Shown here one piece after another: positions 51,954 through 63,139 of a stretch of 64,000 nucleotides of DNA. The stretch is taken from the NCBI RefSeq assembly GCF_000003815.2, contig NC_049997.1:10347860-10411859 (forward strand), read 5' to 3'. Source of the stretch: Branchiostoma floridae (taxonomy: Eukaryota > Chordata > Leptocardii > Amphioxiformes > Branchiostomatidae). Below the pieces are notes generated by a model, which saw only the letters and a list, made by a program, of their open reading frames with translations, ran no database searches and had not been told where the DNA came from. Every line of letters begins with the position of its first letter. Position 1 is the stretch's first letter. The translations under genes and the position numbers were made by a program.

Positions 51954-52662
51954 GCGTAACACATGCTAGAACCTGTGAGTGAAGATACGCACAGCTATGA
52001 CAATATCTTCAGAGTTGAAACTCAAAAGAATCATGCGCATTAAGAGTTGAAACCCCAAAGAAGTAAGAGTGTAAATGAAATACAACGACATATGACCAAT
52101 TTCAAACACATATTCTCATTCTGTGGTAGCTTTACAAGCGTTTCACGAATTACAATAAGTACGAGAATACAAGTGTGGTGTGTCATTGCGCATCCGTCGA
52201 ACAGAGTACATCATATTTTCCTTTGGAGCCAAAATCACTTATCAGATATTGTCCATAGAACAACATCAACTTTATACTTGATGTCTTTTTATTGCAACAA
52301 AGTATGTATTTTAGACAGCCATGTGAGAGGTCTATTGACATTTTCTTAACAAGAGTTTTGTGAATTTCTTGTTTTGCTTATCACCAGGAATTTTCGCTGA
52401 TTCCGTTTGCATTTTTGAGTGATGGTGGACCTGAGCCTATCCTGGGAGCCAGACAGGACCGGGTAGCTAGCGAGTTTTGGTCGGGGACCCAAGGCAGTCA
52501 GCCCGCAGATCTCACATAGTTCTCCGGGGGAGTTTAAGCCTGAAGGAGTTATCGCTAGTACTAGATAAACTGTCCTAGCTGCCAGATCCCGGCTGGCTCC
52601 CAGGGTAACCTGAGCCAAGCATTGTTGCACAAAGTACAACTTTGGACTCGGGCCAAACTAGA
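51954..52662. other. Intergenic stretch, no gene called
   Basis: 52430-52620 includes inverted 'gggagccagacagg'/'gctggctcccaggg' text, probably a decayed foldback. Confidence 0.4.
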
Positions 52663-52747
52663 ATAGCCTGGTCACCATCCGATTTCTACCGGGGCTCCTT
52701 GCACTAGCTACCCTAGCCCCGGCAGAAGTCGGATGGTTACTAGGCTA
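52663..52747. mobile_element. TAGCCTGG-type foldback element
   Basis: TAGCCTGGTCACCATCCGAT, then TTCTACCGGGGCT, pairs with AGCCCCGGCAGAAGTCGGAT, then GGTTACTAGGCTA. The loop is about 20 bp. Confidence 0.75.
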
Positions 52748-53621
52748 AAACCAGTAGTCACGTCCTACATTGCTACAATATCTGCAAGTCTTCAGTGACA
52801 TATTATCGCCACACCCTGCAATATTCACATATCCACGAATACATACCAGGATCTAACAGAGAGACATGCAGACCCAAAACAGCACATACATTTTCACAAA
52901 GGTAATAATGTCAACTTTATTCCAAAACGTTTACACGTTTAACGACACAATAAAAATAGGATGGGAATAAGCCCCCCCCTATTCAAATGGAATGACCAAT
53001 GACCTGAGAAATCCTGTCCCACCTGTTTCTGGTTTGTGCTGTGGTGATATCTACTGCGGTTCCTCACGTGTGTTTGTTGTTATATGCTGTTATATCAGTG
53101 TACTCATCAAGCTCCCACAAATCATGTACATACGGGGTGGGCGTGGGCATGAAAATAGGAAAATCCAGACCGAAAAAGATTTGACTCAAGACAGGTGATA
53201 CATCTTAGTAATGTCCTTGATCTTAATAACGAATGAGGATGTGCAAGGGTGGGGGACAAAGCTTAATGATATTGATAAATTGATGAGCATATTTCTTTAC
53301 GAATTACGCGCGAGTCCGATATATCTAGATAAATAAAATGTAACATGGTGAAAGAAAATTTGAACCAAGATCGAGAAAACTCCGACGGAAATCAGGCGAT
53401 CATCAGTGTAGATATGAGGTGGAACAAAATCTGAGTACATCGGTTATATTTTATGCTTCACAACGATTCACACGATAAAGATGAAACCATACGGCACTCT
53501 ATATCATCTTTATCTGCTGTGTCAGGTCCGCACCTGGTATGAGTTACATTAAATGTTACAGGCACTCACTGTTTACGCGTACACTACACCCTATTAAGGT
53601 TCGGTATCACTGTGGTGTGCT
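52748..53621. other. Intergenic stretch, no gene called
   Basis: Short open frames only, and no repeat was recognised. Confidence 0.4.
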
Positions 53622-54441
53622 ATTACCCCCTTCACATTATATACGATCTTCGGACGTTCTTCGCGATCGCAGGAAGGTCGGCTGATTTTAAGATCTTAAG
53701 ATGGTCTTGCGTATTTTTCGCCTCAAAACTGTCCCCCTCACATATACGCGAGGCTCGTGAGATCGACGGTGAATAAATCTATGATAATAAACCTCCCATG
53801 ACCTCTTGCACGCGGACAAGGTAACACAAAACGTTCCTAAAAAAAGGCAAGAGATCAATAAATGTTGCTTATTTTGTTGTCGTAATCTTTTTAAACAATG
53901 AATGGAATGCGCGGGCATAATAGAAATGACGCAAGAAAAGAAAGTGTGTCACAAAGTCAGCCTACATACTGCCACAGCGGCCACAATGTTAGAATTACCC
54001 TCGCATTCCCAGAAATTCAATATTTGTAAACAAACGGAAGTCGGACGAACGTCGCCCGAACGTTGCCCAACTGACGGGCGTTCGCCATCCGATTTACGCT
54101 CGATGATTAATAACTATGTCTTTGCTCGCCTATCGGTCTTCAATCGTTGGATTGACGCAAGACTATTGACCGATACCCTTGCAAGGTACGCACGATTTGT
54201 ACGCACAATCTGCGACTCGGTAACAGCTGTGCGATTTTGGAGATTTCCTTCGACTAGTCGCATATGTTAAGAACATGTTTCGCTGCACCGCGACCGTCGT
54301 AAGACTCCTGGAAACTGCCGGCGATCCCTAAAAATCGCAAGATGATCGTGAGAACACCGGACGTCTTACTCACGAAAATGTCAATCAGAGTTCGTAAACT
54401 AGTCTTCCGATCGAATCGCGCCTATTGTGAAGGGGGTATAA
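53622..54441. mobile_element. Larger member of the GGGTATAA foldback family
   Basis: The left end ATTACCCCCTTCACATTA and right end TATTGTGAAGGGGGTATAA are inverted. The right arm GATCGAATCGCGCC matches that of 8505-8699. The 820-bp interior contains many CGATC/GATCG and TTCGGACG phrases and an open frame of 122 codons without protein character. Confidence 0.55.
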
Positions 54442-55027
54442 GGAGGAAGCTTTGTCAAGCTGCTACTATCATCGGGGAAGCTTAATACACCCTGTGTTTA
54501 TATAATAACGTTGTGGTCTCTCCTCAAATATCCTCCTCTCTCCACACGGAGATGATTGCATCCTTGAACTGGGTGCCGACTATACTGGCCGGGTGCACTG
54601 CACTTGGGGCACTGGTGCGGCACTCCGGGGTTCGAAAATTACTCGTTGAAATTTAAAGATAAAGAACGAATATTCTGACGTTTTGTTTGTGTATTTTGTT
54701 GTGTTCTAAGTCATCCTTTTGCGTATTACTCAATATCTAAATTATCGGCGGAGATAACATAGAACTTAACAGTGCCGCAGTGAACGAACATTGCCGCACC
54801 GGTGCTCCAAGTACAGTGAAATACCACCTTTAGTTTACCAGGGCTCCCATACCTCTACCTCTTTCCCTTCTCCTTTACGTTCTTTACCCTTCAACTGGCG
54901 GAGAAACATATGTTTCGCTCCCAGAGTTGGCACCCTAGCTTCCTCAGTTTTCCAGCCCGCGGAGGTCTAACTCGGGGGTGAGGGCTGTGTCAGATTTTGC
55001 TGTTGTCCTTGTCTATTAGTCCGTTAG
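54442..55027. other. Intergenic stretch, no gene called
   Basis: 'ctgcacttggggcac(t/g)ggtg' near 54598 recurs near 61340, and 'gcagtg' / 'gccgc' phrases follow in both, so this is a dispersed repeat. Confidence 0.4.
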
Positions 55028-55412
55028 ACAATAGATAGAACTTTATTGCACGACATTTGTACATGGTACAATGTATGGCAACAACTATTACACAAAGTAC
55101 AAAATAGGTGTATAGAATAAGACTTAACATCCTTATTAACATAGCAAAAAGGGCTAAAACAAGATATAATGTTACAATCGAGTTGGGCTAATCATGGCTT
55201 TCATTATTCTTTCTAATAACAAAGCAGTCTTTGATATATTTGCCTAACTTTGCATTATGGGAGTTGTGGCATCTAAAGATATATACAAATCTGTCTTTAG
55301 CATCGAGGTTCTTGAAATCTGCTGTAATAGATTCTAGAAATGTGAATAGCTCATTACGTAAAATAGTGTATTTAGAACATTCCATTAAAAAGTGAAATTC
55401 ATCTTCAATATG
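55028..55412 (-). pseudogene. 5'-truncated LINE: reverse-transcriptase C-terminus and 3' tail
   Basis: On the minus strand EDEFHFLMECSKYTILRNEL starts the fragment, which ends ...KYIKDCFVIRKNNESHD-stop at 55188. The 3' UTR ends with 'ccatacattgtaccatgtac' and 'gcaataaagttctatctatt', matching the tails at 7262 and 61380. So the tails without coding sequence belong to this family. Confidence 0.7.
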
Positions 55413-55452
55413 CTCTCAAGGTGCTCTTCAAATTTCGGGGGGGGGGGGGGGT

Positions 55453-55640
55453 TACTCTACAAGCAGAGGTTAAGCTTCGGCTGTTTTTTAAACGTTTTTT
55501 TAGGCGTTTGACAGTAAAGTGTTCGTTTTCTTTATGTCTCCAGGCGAGAAAAGAACGGTACAAAATAAAAAGCCCGATAAAAACGCCTAAAAACGTCCAA
55601 AACAGCTGAAGCCTTACCTCTGCTTAGCACTTGGAGAGTA
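55453..55640. mobile_element. CTCCAAGCAGAG-family MITE
   Basis: TACTCTACAAGCAGAGGTTA, CGGCTGTTTTTTAAACG and TAGGCGTTT on the left face CGCCTAAAAACGTCCAAAAC and AGCACTTGGAGAGTA on the right. The arms are close to those of 29741-29942. Confidence 0.75.
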
Positions 55641-55734
55641 GTAAGGTGGGGGCATGTTGGCCCTGGAGCCGAGGACCTGGCTTGTGATTGCTCTGAAAAC
55701 AGCCTGGCGTCCAGGCTAAAATCCTCGCTGTAGA

Positions 55735-55868
55735 TAATCTCCAAGCAGATCCTACGGTGCCATAAGATCAAAGCTGGCCATGGAGTATATCTGGCCAAAG
55801 GGAGTCAAACGGGCACCTACGATGGGTTTGATACTATATTTCGTCATCGTGGATCTGCTTGGAGATTA
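55735..55868. mobile_element. MITE with TAATCTCCAAGCAGATCC ends
   Basis: Perfect 18-bp inverted termini: TAATCTCCAAGCAGATCC and GGATCTGCTTGGAGATTA. The 98-bp interior is unrelated to that of the other CTCCAAGCAGA elements. Confidence 0.75.
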
Positions 55869-56392
55869 GCGGTAGACCCAAAACCATCAGGCGGGCTTCC
55901 GGCGACAGCATACACATATTACCGATGGAGTCTGTTTTGGGGGGTAGCCGATGTTACAATTAGCTTTACCGGCGCCCTCTTGACCTGAGCAGGCCAGGAG
56001 ATGTCAAGGGGGACGTGTTTCCCGTGCAGGCGCTGTCATCTGGTCAGCACGAACTGGTTAAGATCTAGCCTGATTTAATCGCGCTTCTCAGGCCCGCCGT
56101 ACATTGCGGGGAGAAGGCTACAAGCTCCGGATAGCGGAGTTTGCGTTACACAGACTAGTTAAGATCGTTTAGGCAAACTAGCCTCCATAGCAGGCTCTCT
56201 GGAGGCTATAGGCAAACGGTCTTGCAGACCGGAGTAGCACAGGACCTCTTGATACTGGTCCAAACGCTCAAACCATTAGGTCACATGGCGCCACTATTTC
56301 GTTTCCTTCCACACGTTCACGGCAAAAAAAAAGACCTTGAATTAGATGAACTTGAAATGAGTGACCGAGTACTCATGCGTTCTTCTCCAAGC

Positions 56393-56524
56393 AGATGTTG
56401 GGGCGAAATATCTGACACCCGGACTTCCCTGACAGTCCTTTAATTCGTAATACCCTGACAGGCCAGAGAAGCTGTCCGTCAGTAAACGTTACGGTATTTC
56501 ACCCCAACATCTGCGTGGGGATTA
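56393..56524. mobile_element. MITE with CTCCAAGCAGATGTTGGGG ends
   Basis: Left CTCCAAGCAGATGTTGGGGC and right ACCCCAACATCTGCGTGGGG are inverted. Inside, CTGACAG/CTGACAGG phrases and 'CGTAATACC' / 'GTTACGGTA' also pair. Confidence 0.65.
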
Positions 56525-56669
56525 CCGTGGTATTTTTGAGCTTCCAAGAAGGTGCGTATATATATATCCACTCCCGACTCAAAGATCTGTCTAGATTTGG
56601 AGAGTAAAAAACATGAGAACAACTTCGCATTTTGTCTGGGAATGACTGTTTCACAAGAATAGAAAATAA

Positions 56670-57669
56670 ACTAGAGTTCGGCGACCTCATACCTCCATGA
56701 AAATTTAGAGCTTTCGTAAATTTCATGCAATTGACCAACACATTAACATAATTTATGCATGCTGTTGTTCATCATTGACTAACGTACACATGTCACAATT
56801 AAAAAATTCCCATTATTGATCATAAAGCGGTTTTGAATTTTTATATAAATTATGCAAATAAGTTCCTCATTACCATATTTGGTATCTGCTTATATTCCAC
56901 CTATCATAATTAACATGTGTTACATGTATTGAGGTCCAGTTATTGAAAACAATGGAACTATACAATTTCCTCATTAATTATGCAAATTAGGTCCTCATTT
57001 GCATAACATGCATATCATTATGAACATCTTTGCCAAAGCTACTGCTGCATGCCTAAAATGCAGCCAATCCGTCGTTCCTTTCTGCAGTTATCCGCTTTGG
57101 AGTGTCTTGACAAAAACGCCCCTGCAGTTCCACAATTAAATGTCAGGGGACTGAAACTTGCCTCACTTTTTCATGACGCTAAAAGCTATCTACCACTTAA
57201 ATGTCACGACCATATCACGTCAGTGACAAGAGATACATTGACAAAACTGCTATGATAGAATATTCTCATTAATTATGCAAATGTATTCCTGATTTGCATA
57301 ATTAGTATCTTATCTAGTACAACATTGTCTAAGGTACCTACATACCAAAAATCATGAAAATCCGTTGTTCCCTTCTTGAGTTATCCTCGTCAGAAGTTTT
57401 TGACAAAAATGCCCCTGCTATCCCCAAACTAGACGCTAGGGGGCCCAAACTTATGTCATTTCTTCCTGAGCACAAGAGCTATCTAACACTCAAAAATCGT
57501 GACCATAGCATGTTCAGAACACCGAGATAGCAAAACCGGAAGTTGCGCTGCAGTACCAAGGGGAGTCGCTAGGGGGCCCAAAATCTAATCATTTCCAGCT
57601 TTCGTCACACACTACCGACACACCAAGTATGAAACCAATCCACCCAGCCGTTCTTGAGTTATCTTGTTT

Positions 57670-57700
<31 letters not shown>

Positions 57701-57752
57701 AACGCGGGGTAAAATATAACCTCCATGACATTTCATGGAGGTAACTATTAGA
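56670..57752. repeat. Long dispersed repeat with CCTCCATGAAA borders
   Basis: It starts 'gacctcatacctccatgaaa' and ends 'cctccatgacatttcatgga', then 'ggt'. Inside, 'aatccgtcgttcc' / 'aatccgttgttcc', 'agttatcc', 'gacaaaaacgcccctgc' / 'gacaaaaatgcccctgc' and 'ctaggggg(g)cccaaa' recur. The unit is thus an internal tandem of about 270-300 bp. 22400-23480 belongs to the same family. There is a short CA run near 57670-57700. Confidence 0.6.
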
Positions 57753-57796
57753 GTCCGTGGAGTTAACTGATTACAGAAGACGAGGTTAGGATATGG

Positions 57797-57851
57797 TATA
57801 GCCTGGATGCAATCCCTTTTCTCGGGACAGGGGTTTGGAACCCAGGCTAGA
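57797..57851. repeat. Short TAGCCTGG hairpin
   Basis: TAGCCTGGATGCAATCCC and GGGTTTGGAACCCAGGCTA pair imperfectly over 55 bp. Confidence 0.6.
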
Positions 57852-58498
57852 ACCGATGTAGTTCTGGCAGTGTGTCGGTTCGGCTACATCCCGAATGCCC
57901 GCACGTCCCTTCTGTGAGAGGAATTTCTCCCAGATCTTCTTATCTTGATCTATCTTATACCGGATGACATCGGATTCGACTTTCACCTACAGATTCTTGG
58001 TAGTTCACAAGACTGTGCCAAATTGGGTCCACTGAGATACCCGTTTTAGGGATATCCACTTTCTCCAAAGACCTGTTGGTTGCAACATTTTCTCACAAAC
58101 TATTGACTTTTTCCCAAAGCCTTTTTGGTAGTAAAATCTTACTGGAGCTATGATAATGTTTTTTTTAATACTATGTTGGAGATAGGTTCCCAGTCATGAC
58201 ACTGTCTTTACATGTAGTACATCTGATTCTTAGAAAGTTCAGTCAGGGTCACAAGTTACGACATAAGCTCCTCATATTGTCACTCATTAGATTCAGATGG
58301 CTAGTCTGAAATTGATCTTGTAGATCTTCCACATACTATAGAACCGGCAACCTTACATTGACATAGTTCACAGATTTCCCCATGTACTCCCAAAGTTGGC
58401 GGAAACTGTACATGTCGCCCTCTGCACATGTTCTTCACCGGATGTTTTAGCTAAGTAGGAGAATCTGTTCAAGATCCAAGATATCGTTGTCTGAAATG
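57852..58498. other. Intergenic stretch, no feature recognised
   Basis: Nothing stood out. Confidence 0.45.
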
Positions 58499-58556
58499 TT
58501 TTGGAACTTGTCCCAAAACAATGCCGTTTGGAACTTGTCCCAGAACAATGGGGGTT
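58499..58556. repeat. 29-bp tandem duplication
   Basis: 'tttggaacttgtccca(a/g)aaca' followed by 'atg(c/g)(c/g)(g/g)' occurs twice in succession. Confidence 0.7.
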
Positions 58557-59216
58557 CCAAGTCCACCCGTGTCAAATTCAATATTGTGTAATCGATGCCC
58601 TCTATTATAAACGGGTTAAACTCATCGAGAAACTGTTAGGAACACTGTCTTTGCTTATGAGTCATGACGTCATTCACGGCTGCAACCTCTGATAGGAACG
58701 TTTCGAGCAGGCTTGTCAACACAGTCAGACACATGTTCGTAGTTATGTCCACTTGTAGTGTAGGGACAGTACTTTTCCGTGATATCATTTCTTCTAGGTC
58801 CTTCTACACTTGCCATAATGGCTTGTGTTACAAATTGTAACATCCGTTGCAGTATAGAAGCGACTATCCGAACACACGTAAGGACACGATCACAAATCAA
58901 GGGTATTCGTGCATGTGATGTACAAAACAGCCAGTTGTCTGTTATATGACGGAAAGCTAAAGATCGCTAAAGGGCTTGTCGGCGGTTGGTTCTGTCATAG
59001 CCTGCAGCGCTTGCATAAAAGTCGCACGACGGCCTTCGACGAATGTGGCCACGACATAAACAAACCACATTATATTTTATCTAGAGACTAAAACTTGATT
59101 AGCATGCATTCTCCAGAGTTGACAGATCCTCCACGTTATGACAGCGTTATCTAGGATGTCATCAGTCATACCTGCCTGGGTACCATTCTCCATACTAGAT
59201 CTACTGCTAGTAACAA
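58557..59216. other. Intergenic stretch, no feature recognised
   Basis: Short frames on both strands without recognisable character. Confidence 0.4.
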
Positions 59217-59275
59217 TTTACACGAGGCACTTTGAACGACGTACGTCGTTTGATTTTTTTGCCTCGTGTAAATCG
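59217..59275. repeat. Perfect hairpin TTTACACGAGGCA...TGCCTCGTGTAAA
   Basis: Outer 13-bp arms TTTACACGAGGCA and TGCCTCGTGTAAA enclose a second palindrome, AACGACGTACGTCGTT. It looks like a small complete foldback element. Confidence 0.6.
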
Positions 59276-59280
59276 GGCCA

Positions 59281-59430
59281 TAGCCTCTACCAGGCTCCAC
59301 GGATCGGTCAGGAAATAGCTCCTCTGGCCGGCCGACTCCCCTAGCGTACTGTTGTCACTCTATTTGTCCAATTTCTACTTCATTTTTGTATACTAGACCA
59401 CCGATTCGCGGAGCCTGGTAGAGGCTACAA
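59281..59430. mobile_element. Foldback element with TAGCCTCTACCAGG ends
   Basis: TAGCCTCTACCAGGCTCCAC and GGAGCCTGGTAGAGGCTA are inverted. The interior phrase 'gccggccgactcccctagcg' is shared, in altered form, with 30060-30405. Confidence 0.7.
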
Positions 59431-60232
59431 GAACTAGTAACCGCCGGCTCAATCTTGTCGCTTGTTAACCACTGCCAGATTGGGCCAGTGGTTACGACGT
59501 AGGAGGATGGCATCCAAGCTACAGTCAGACCACATCTAACCTTGAACCTGTCTCACCTTGTCTAACACGTTCCGGATTGTACAATGGCAGTTTGGCTCTC
59601 AGTCTCAGCATTACACTTTTTACAGGTGCTTAACCTGGACAATATCTGTGCGTGTTTCCGTCTCTGACAATCTAATAATACGTCCAAAATTGTTGTTTTG
59701 TTTACTTTTTTTTACACGACAGATGGCCATAGAGCTATACTCTTTGAAAGTCACTATACTATACTATACTCTATAAAGTTAAAGTTTTCAGCTGTCGGAA
59801 AATGAAAAATGCCGTGTCAACTGAAAATGATTGACTTTTTTCCACACTTGTCTTGCTGTAATGATTTGTTTTGTTACCACTCGAGGGGAAGATATCTGGC
59901 AAAATGGGCACCCCATCCTCGTCAATTTAGGAATCTGAAGAAGCCGAATTCGTTAATGAACCATTGAGGGGCGCCGGGGAAACCACTGGTTCGAATTAGC
60001 GTTCCGAGCCCCGGTATTGGTCGCCGTGTGATCTTGAACGTCCCATGGGGATTTAGGAGACAGTTCACAGAGAAACCCCAGCGCTTTCGGATCCTAGTCC
60101 CGCCGAAGACCCGGACCACACTTTCTCGGACCTTCGGCCACAGAAGACGGCTGTCGCTCGAACTTTCCGCGAAAACGACAAACTTGCAGGAAGATTCGTT
60201 CGGAGGGAATTCATCCTGGGAAGGAGACCAAG
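59431..60232 (+). promoter_or_regulatory. Upstream region / 5' UTR of the 60233 exon
   Basis: 59940-60232 is more GC-rich than the surroundings and leads into the start codon; it probably contains the transcription start. The 91-codon frame running through it is in another frame from the signal peptide, so I treat it as non-coding. Confidence 0.35.
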
Positions 60233-60292
60233 ATGGCTGCCCGAACAGTTCTGACGATTTTGGTCGCCTTGGCGGTGATTTCTGCAACTCAG
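60233..60292 (+). CDS. Signal-peptide exon of a third secreted-protein gene
   Basis: ATG in the context ACCAAGATGGCT starts 20 codons, MAARTVLTILVALAVISATQ: a good signal peptide. A GTAAGG donor follows immediately in phase 0. The two cysteine-module genes in the window have the same arrangement (short signal-peptide exon, phase-0 donor). No downstream cysteine-module exon is seen before the window ends, so the rest of the gene lies beyond 64000 or in exons I cannot detect. Confidence 0.6.
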
Positions 60293-61379
60293 GTAAGGTT
60301 TGAAAACTTTTGTTGAAAATTATCTTCTGTCCAGTGGACATGGTGGTTTCGTGTGGTTCTATCAATTTGCGATGTTTTGTCTTCGCCACATGTCTCTTTG
60401 TAAGTCGACAAGATTAAGGGCAACAAGGACTAAAAGGATTTCCCGCCCAAAACCGTAACGTTTGCCAAGAAATAGGAGATTTTACCACTGCTTGGCATTT
60501 GGTCATTTTTCCGGTTTTTATCTGCACCGTGGGAGATCTTGCTTTGGATCAGACAGTCAGTGAGAGTTCTCTGCTTTCCACCCAAAAAAAAATCGTTGTA
60601 GAAATGAATTGAATAATGGTTTTGACTGGAAAACCACTCGAAAAGAAGCCATGTACAGACTACAAATGTTATAAGCTCGGTTATTGGTTGCGGGTTGTCT
60701 TTTGATAGGAAATAAGAAAAATGCAAACGAAAATTTGACAGTAGATCCTCAGAATTTTTTCTAGTTCCTTCGCAATTTTAGTACTTTTTTTTCACCGGCT
60801 TGTGATATATCTAATTTCATTTCACTATGGTGCTTTCCTCGGGCCGCTTTCCTCCTCCCTGAGAATTGTTGTTTTGTCCCCTGTCAGCATGGCTGGAGTT
60901 ACAGAGTCTGTAGTTCATTAGAGCTACCATCTTGATTAGTTAACGTCCGCTTCCAACCAGACATTGTTGTTGTAGTACAGAACCGACAGATCAAGTGATC
61001 TGTGAACTATATAACAAGGACGATGCCGCGGCTATACTCAGAGCAACAAGTATGTGACTGCCGTCTCAATTCCTAGTTTGTGAAGTCCTATCTCCTAAAA
61101 CACCTTTCAATAAACTGCAAATTAACAACAGATCGGTTAAACCTTAGAAACCTAACGGTCTAAAAACATTGTCAATTGAGCTGGCAAAACAAACATTACT
61201 CGGACCGCTTTCTCCCACATACTTCCGACATAATTGGACAGTAAATTTGAGGAACTGTGATAACTTCTTCCCCTCACTCAAGGGTCGTGGGAAAAGATAG
61301 GGATAGATCTATGTTCTTCCGAAGGTTCTTCCTTCTCACTGCACTTGGGGCACGGGTGGAACACTGTAGGGTTTGTTCA
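60293..61379. other. Intron or intergenic stretch after the 60233 exon
   Basis: An acceptor-like TTTTGTCCCCTGTCAG at about 60887 is followed by a frame that stops after 15 codons. I do not call an exon. Confidence 0.4.
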
Positions 61380-61512
61380 CAATAATGTTTTGTTGTTGTT
61401 TTGTATGTAGCCTCTTAGTACTACTGTCTGTATAGCTATTAGTTGTTATTAATTGCCATACATTGTACCCTGTGCGATTGTTGAGCAATAAATTCATTCA
61501 TTCATTCATTCA
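61380..61512 (+). repeat. LINE 3' end with (ATTC)n tail
   Basis: Nearly identical to 7262-7455 over 'tagtactactgtctgtatag', 'tacattgtaccctgtgcgat' and 'tgttgagcaataaa', ending in five or six ATTC units. Confidence 0.75.
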
Positions 61513-62626
61513 TTCTGTTGTGTTATTTTCGCCGATTTTTTTTTTTTATAATTCAGATATTGCGTAAAACGTAAAAAGTATGACTTAGAAGACATTAAAA
61601 TTCACAAAACATAAGGAAATTCGTTACTTATCTCTGAATTTCGTTATCTTTTCGAACTCCGCAGTGCCGTACCGTTGCCGTACAGTGCAGTGAGATACTG
61701 TACCACTTTCTGAATCGGCTCCGTTTTTCATTCTCACCTATCTAATCAACGACCTTGTTTTTGGACCTCGCCCTATTTTGTGATGTGCCCAAGCCCTTTT
61801 TCCACCTAGATAAGTTCATCCTTGATATAGTTCTAGGTCATTGTAATGTCATATTTTAACGGGCAACAGACCAGAACTGCTTTGCGCTTGGATCTTATCC
61901 AATATATCAAGATTACGTGGTCTAGTCCCTTATTGTCTGGAACATGTTTGCAACACCGGGTGAAGCGATGCTGTTAGCCTCAACCAGGCCTCCCTACGGG
62001 GGTGCAGGGATCGTAGAATTCGGCAAAAATATCGGGAAATCGGCCAGGGAAGTCAGTCTGTGCCAAGGTTCTTGTCAGCAAAACTCCCCTGGCATGCCTG
62101 GCAAATTATTCTCTCTATGATAGCCAGCGTCAGTCTGGTAAAGACTATTAAGCTGTAGCCTGTATGCCAGACCCCCGATATCAAGAATATCTAAACTGAG
62201 GGGGTTGTTGTAGAATTTCCCTAATGGCATGTTGGCTTTAGAGCCGAGGAGTTGGCTTGCGTACGCCCTAGAAACAGTCTGGCATCCAGGCTTCCTTCGT
62301 CTTGGGTAGAAACATGTCCCGCTTCCAGAACTAGTCTCCAAGCAGACGTGTCAGCTGGATCACAAAAGAGAAGAATTAAATCAAGAGTTTGGCCAAATAG
62401 GGACAAATAATTTGCCATGGCATCTCAATCAGTTTTTTGTAGTGACTTAACTTCTACTAGGCTTTTATTCCTAACTTGTTCAAAGTTCCCTATTTATATA
62501 CTACTCAGCCAGGCCGGAGTCTGGTAGAGTCAACACCCTAACCCGAGTCTATATACCAGCTAGAAACACGGAACAGCACTTTCCCCGCTAGACGTCATAC
62601 TGTACGACTGAAATGTATATGAAAGT
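61513..62626. other. Foldback-rich intergenic stretch
   Basis: 61975-62100 and 62440-62540 hold inverted text of the 'gcctcaaccaggcctccc' and 'actcagccaggccggagtct' type. 62150-62350 holds 'tagcctgtatgccagac' against 'gtctggcatccaggct' and 'agtctccaagcagacgtg'. No gene is recognised. Confidence 0.45.
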
Positions 62627-62726
62627 AGCCTGGTTACCAAACCCCAGCCCGATCTCAAGTATCGCCCGATCTCGAGTATCTATCGCACGAAAGATATTTG
62701 AGGTTGGGGTATGGTATCCAGGCTAC
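62627..62726. mobile_element. TAGCCTGG-type foldback element
   Basis: TAGCCTGGTTACCAAACCCC and GGGGTATGGTATCCAGGCTA are inverted, with CCGATCTCAAGTATC / CCGATCTCGAGTATC repeated inside. Confidence 0.7.
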
Positions 62727-63139
62727 AGCTAGCGTCTCTCAGGGTCTATCTCACGGAGGTCTGTGTAAAATTTTCTTGGCGCCAACGCGCTGCTCTACAC
62801 GTAGGCTCTGGAAGTAGTCTGACACCCAGGCTAGTGAGGCTGTTGTTCGTTAATGTTTTGTCGACTTGCAGAAACCGCGAGTGGTCTTGATGAGCGCAGC
62901 TGGAAGTTGCGGAAGATGACAGGGTCCACTTTACTGATGAGATGCTTCAAATCTGCGGGGAAGCAAAAATGTGCTTACTCAAATGAGGGGGGGGGGGGGC
63001 ATCAAGATGTAGATCGGACAGTGTTTGTGATAATTGTGTAGAGTAGTCTGTTTTCTGTTTCTGTTTTCCGGCTGGAAAGATAGGCTGTCATTGTCAGTAA
63101 AAAATGTCTAAAGGTGCTTATGTATGTACTTGTGCCGGA
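62727..63139. other. Intergenic stretch, no gene called
   Basis: 62853-63041 has an open frame after a possible acceptor (TTTTGTCGACTTGCAG) but in the wrong phase for the signal-peptide exon. A G-run lies near 62990. Confidence 0.4.

Noticed and set aside
53902..54270. 122-codon plus-strand ORF
   Set aside because: It lies inside a foldback element and has no protein-like composition.
60028..60303. 91-codon ORF covering the third signal-peptide exon
   Set aside because: It is in a different frame, ends just past the donor, and the signal-peptide frame is the one with a proper start context and splice phase.
60887..60945. Second exon of the 60233 gene after a good-looking acceptor
   Set aside because: In phase 0 it reaches a stop after 15 codons and shows no cysteine module.
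62868..62990. Exon after TTTTGTCGACTTGCAG
   Set aside because: The phase joined from 60292 hits a stop quickly; the open frame is in another phase and has no known pattern.
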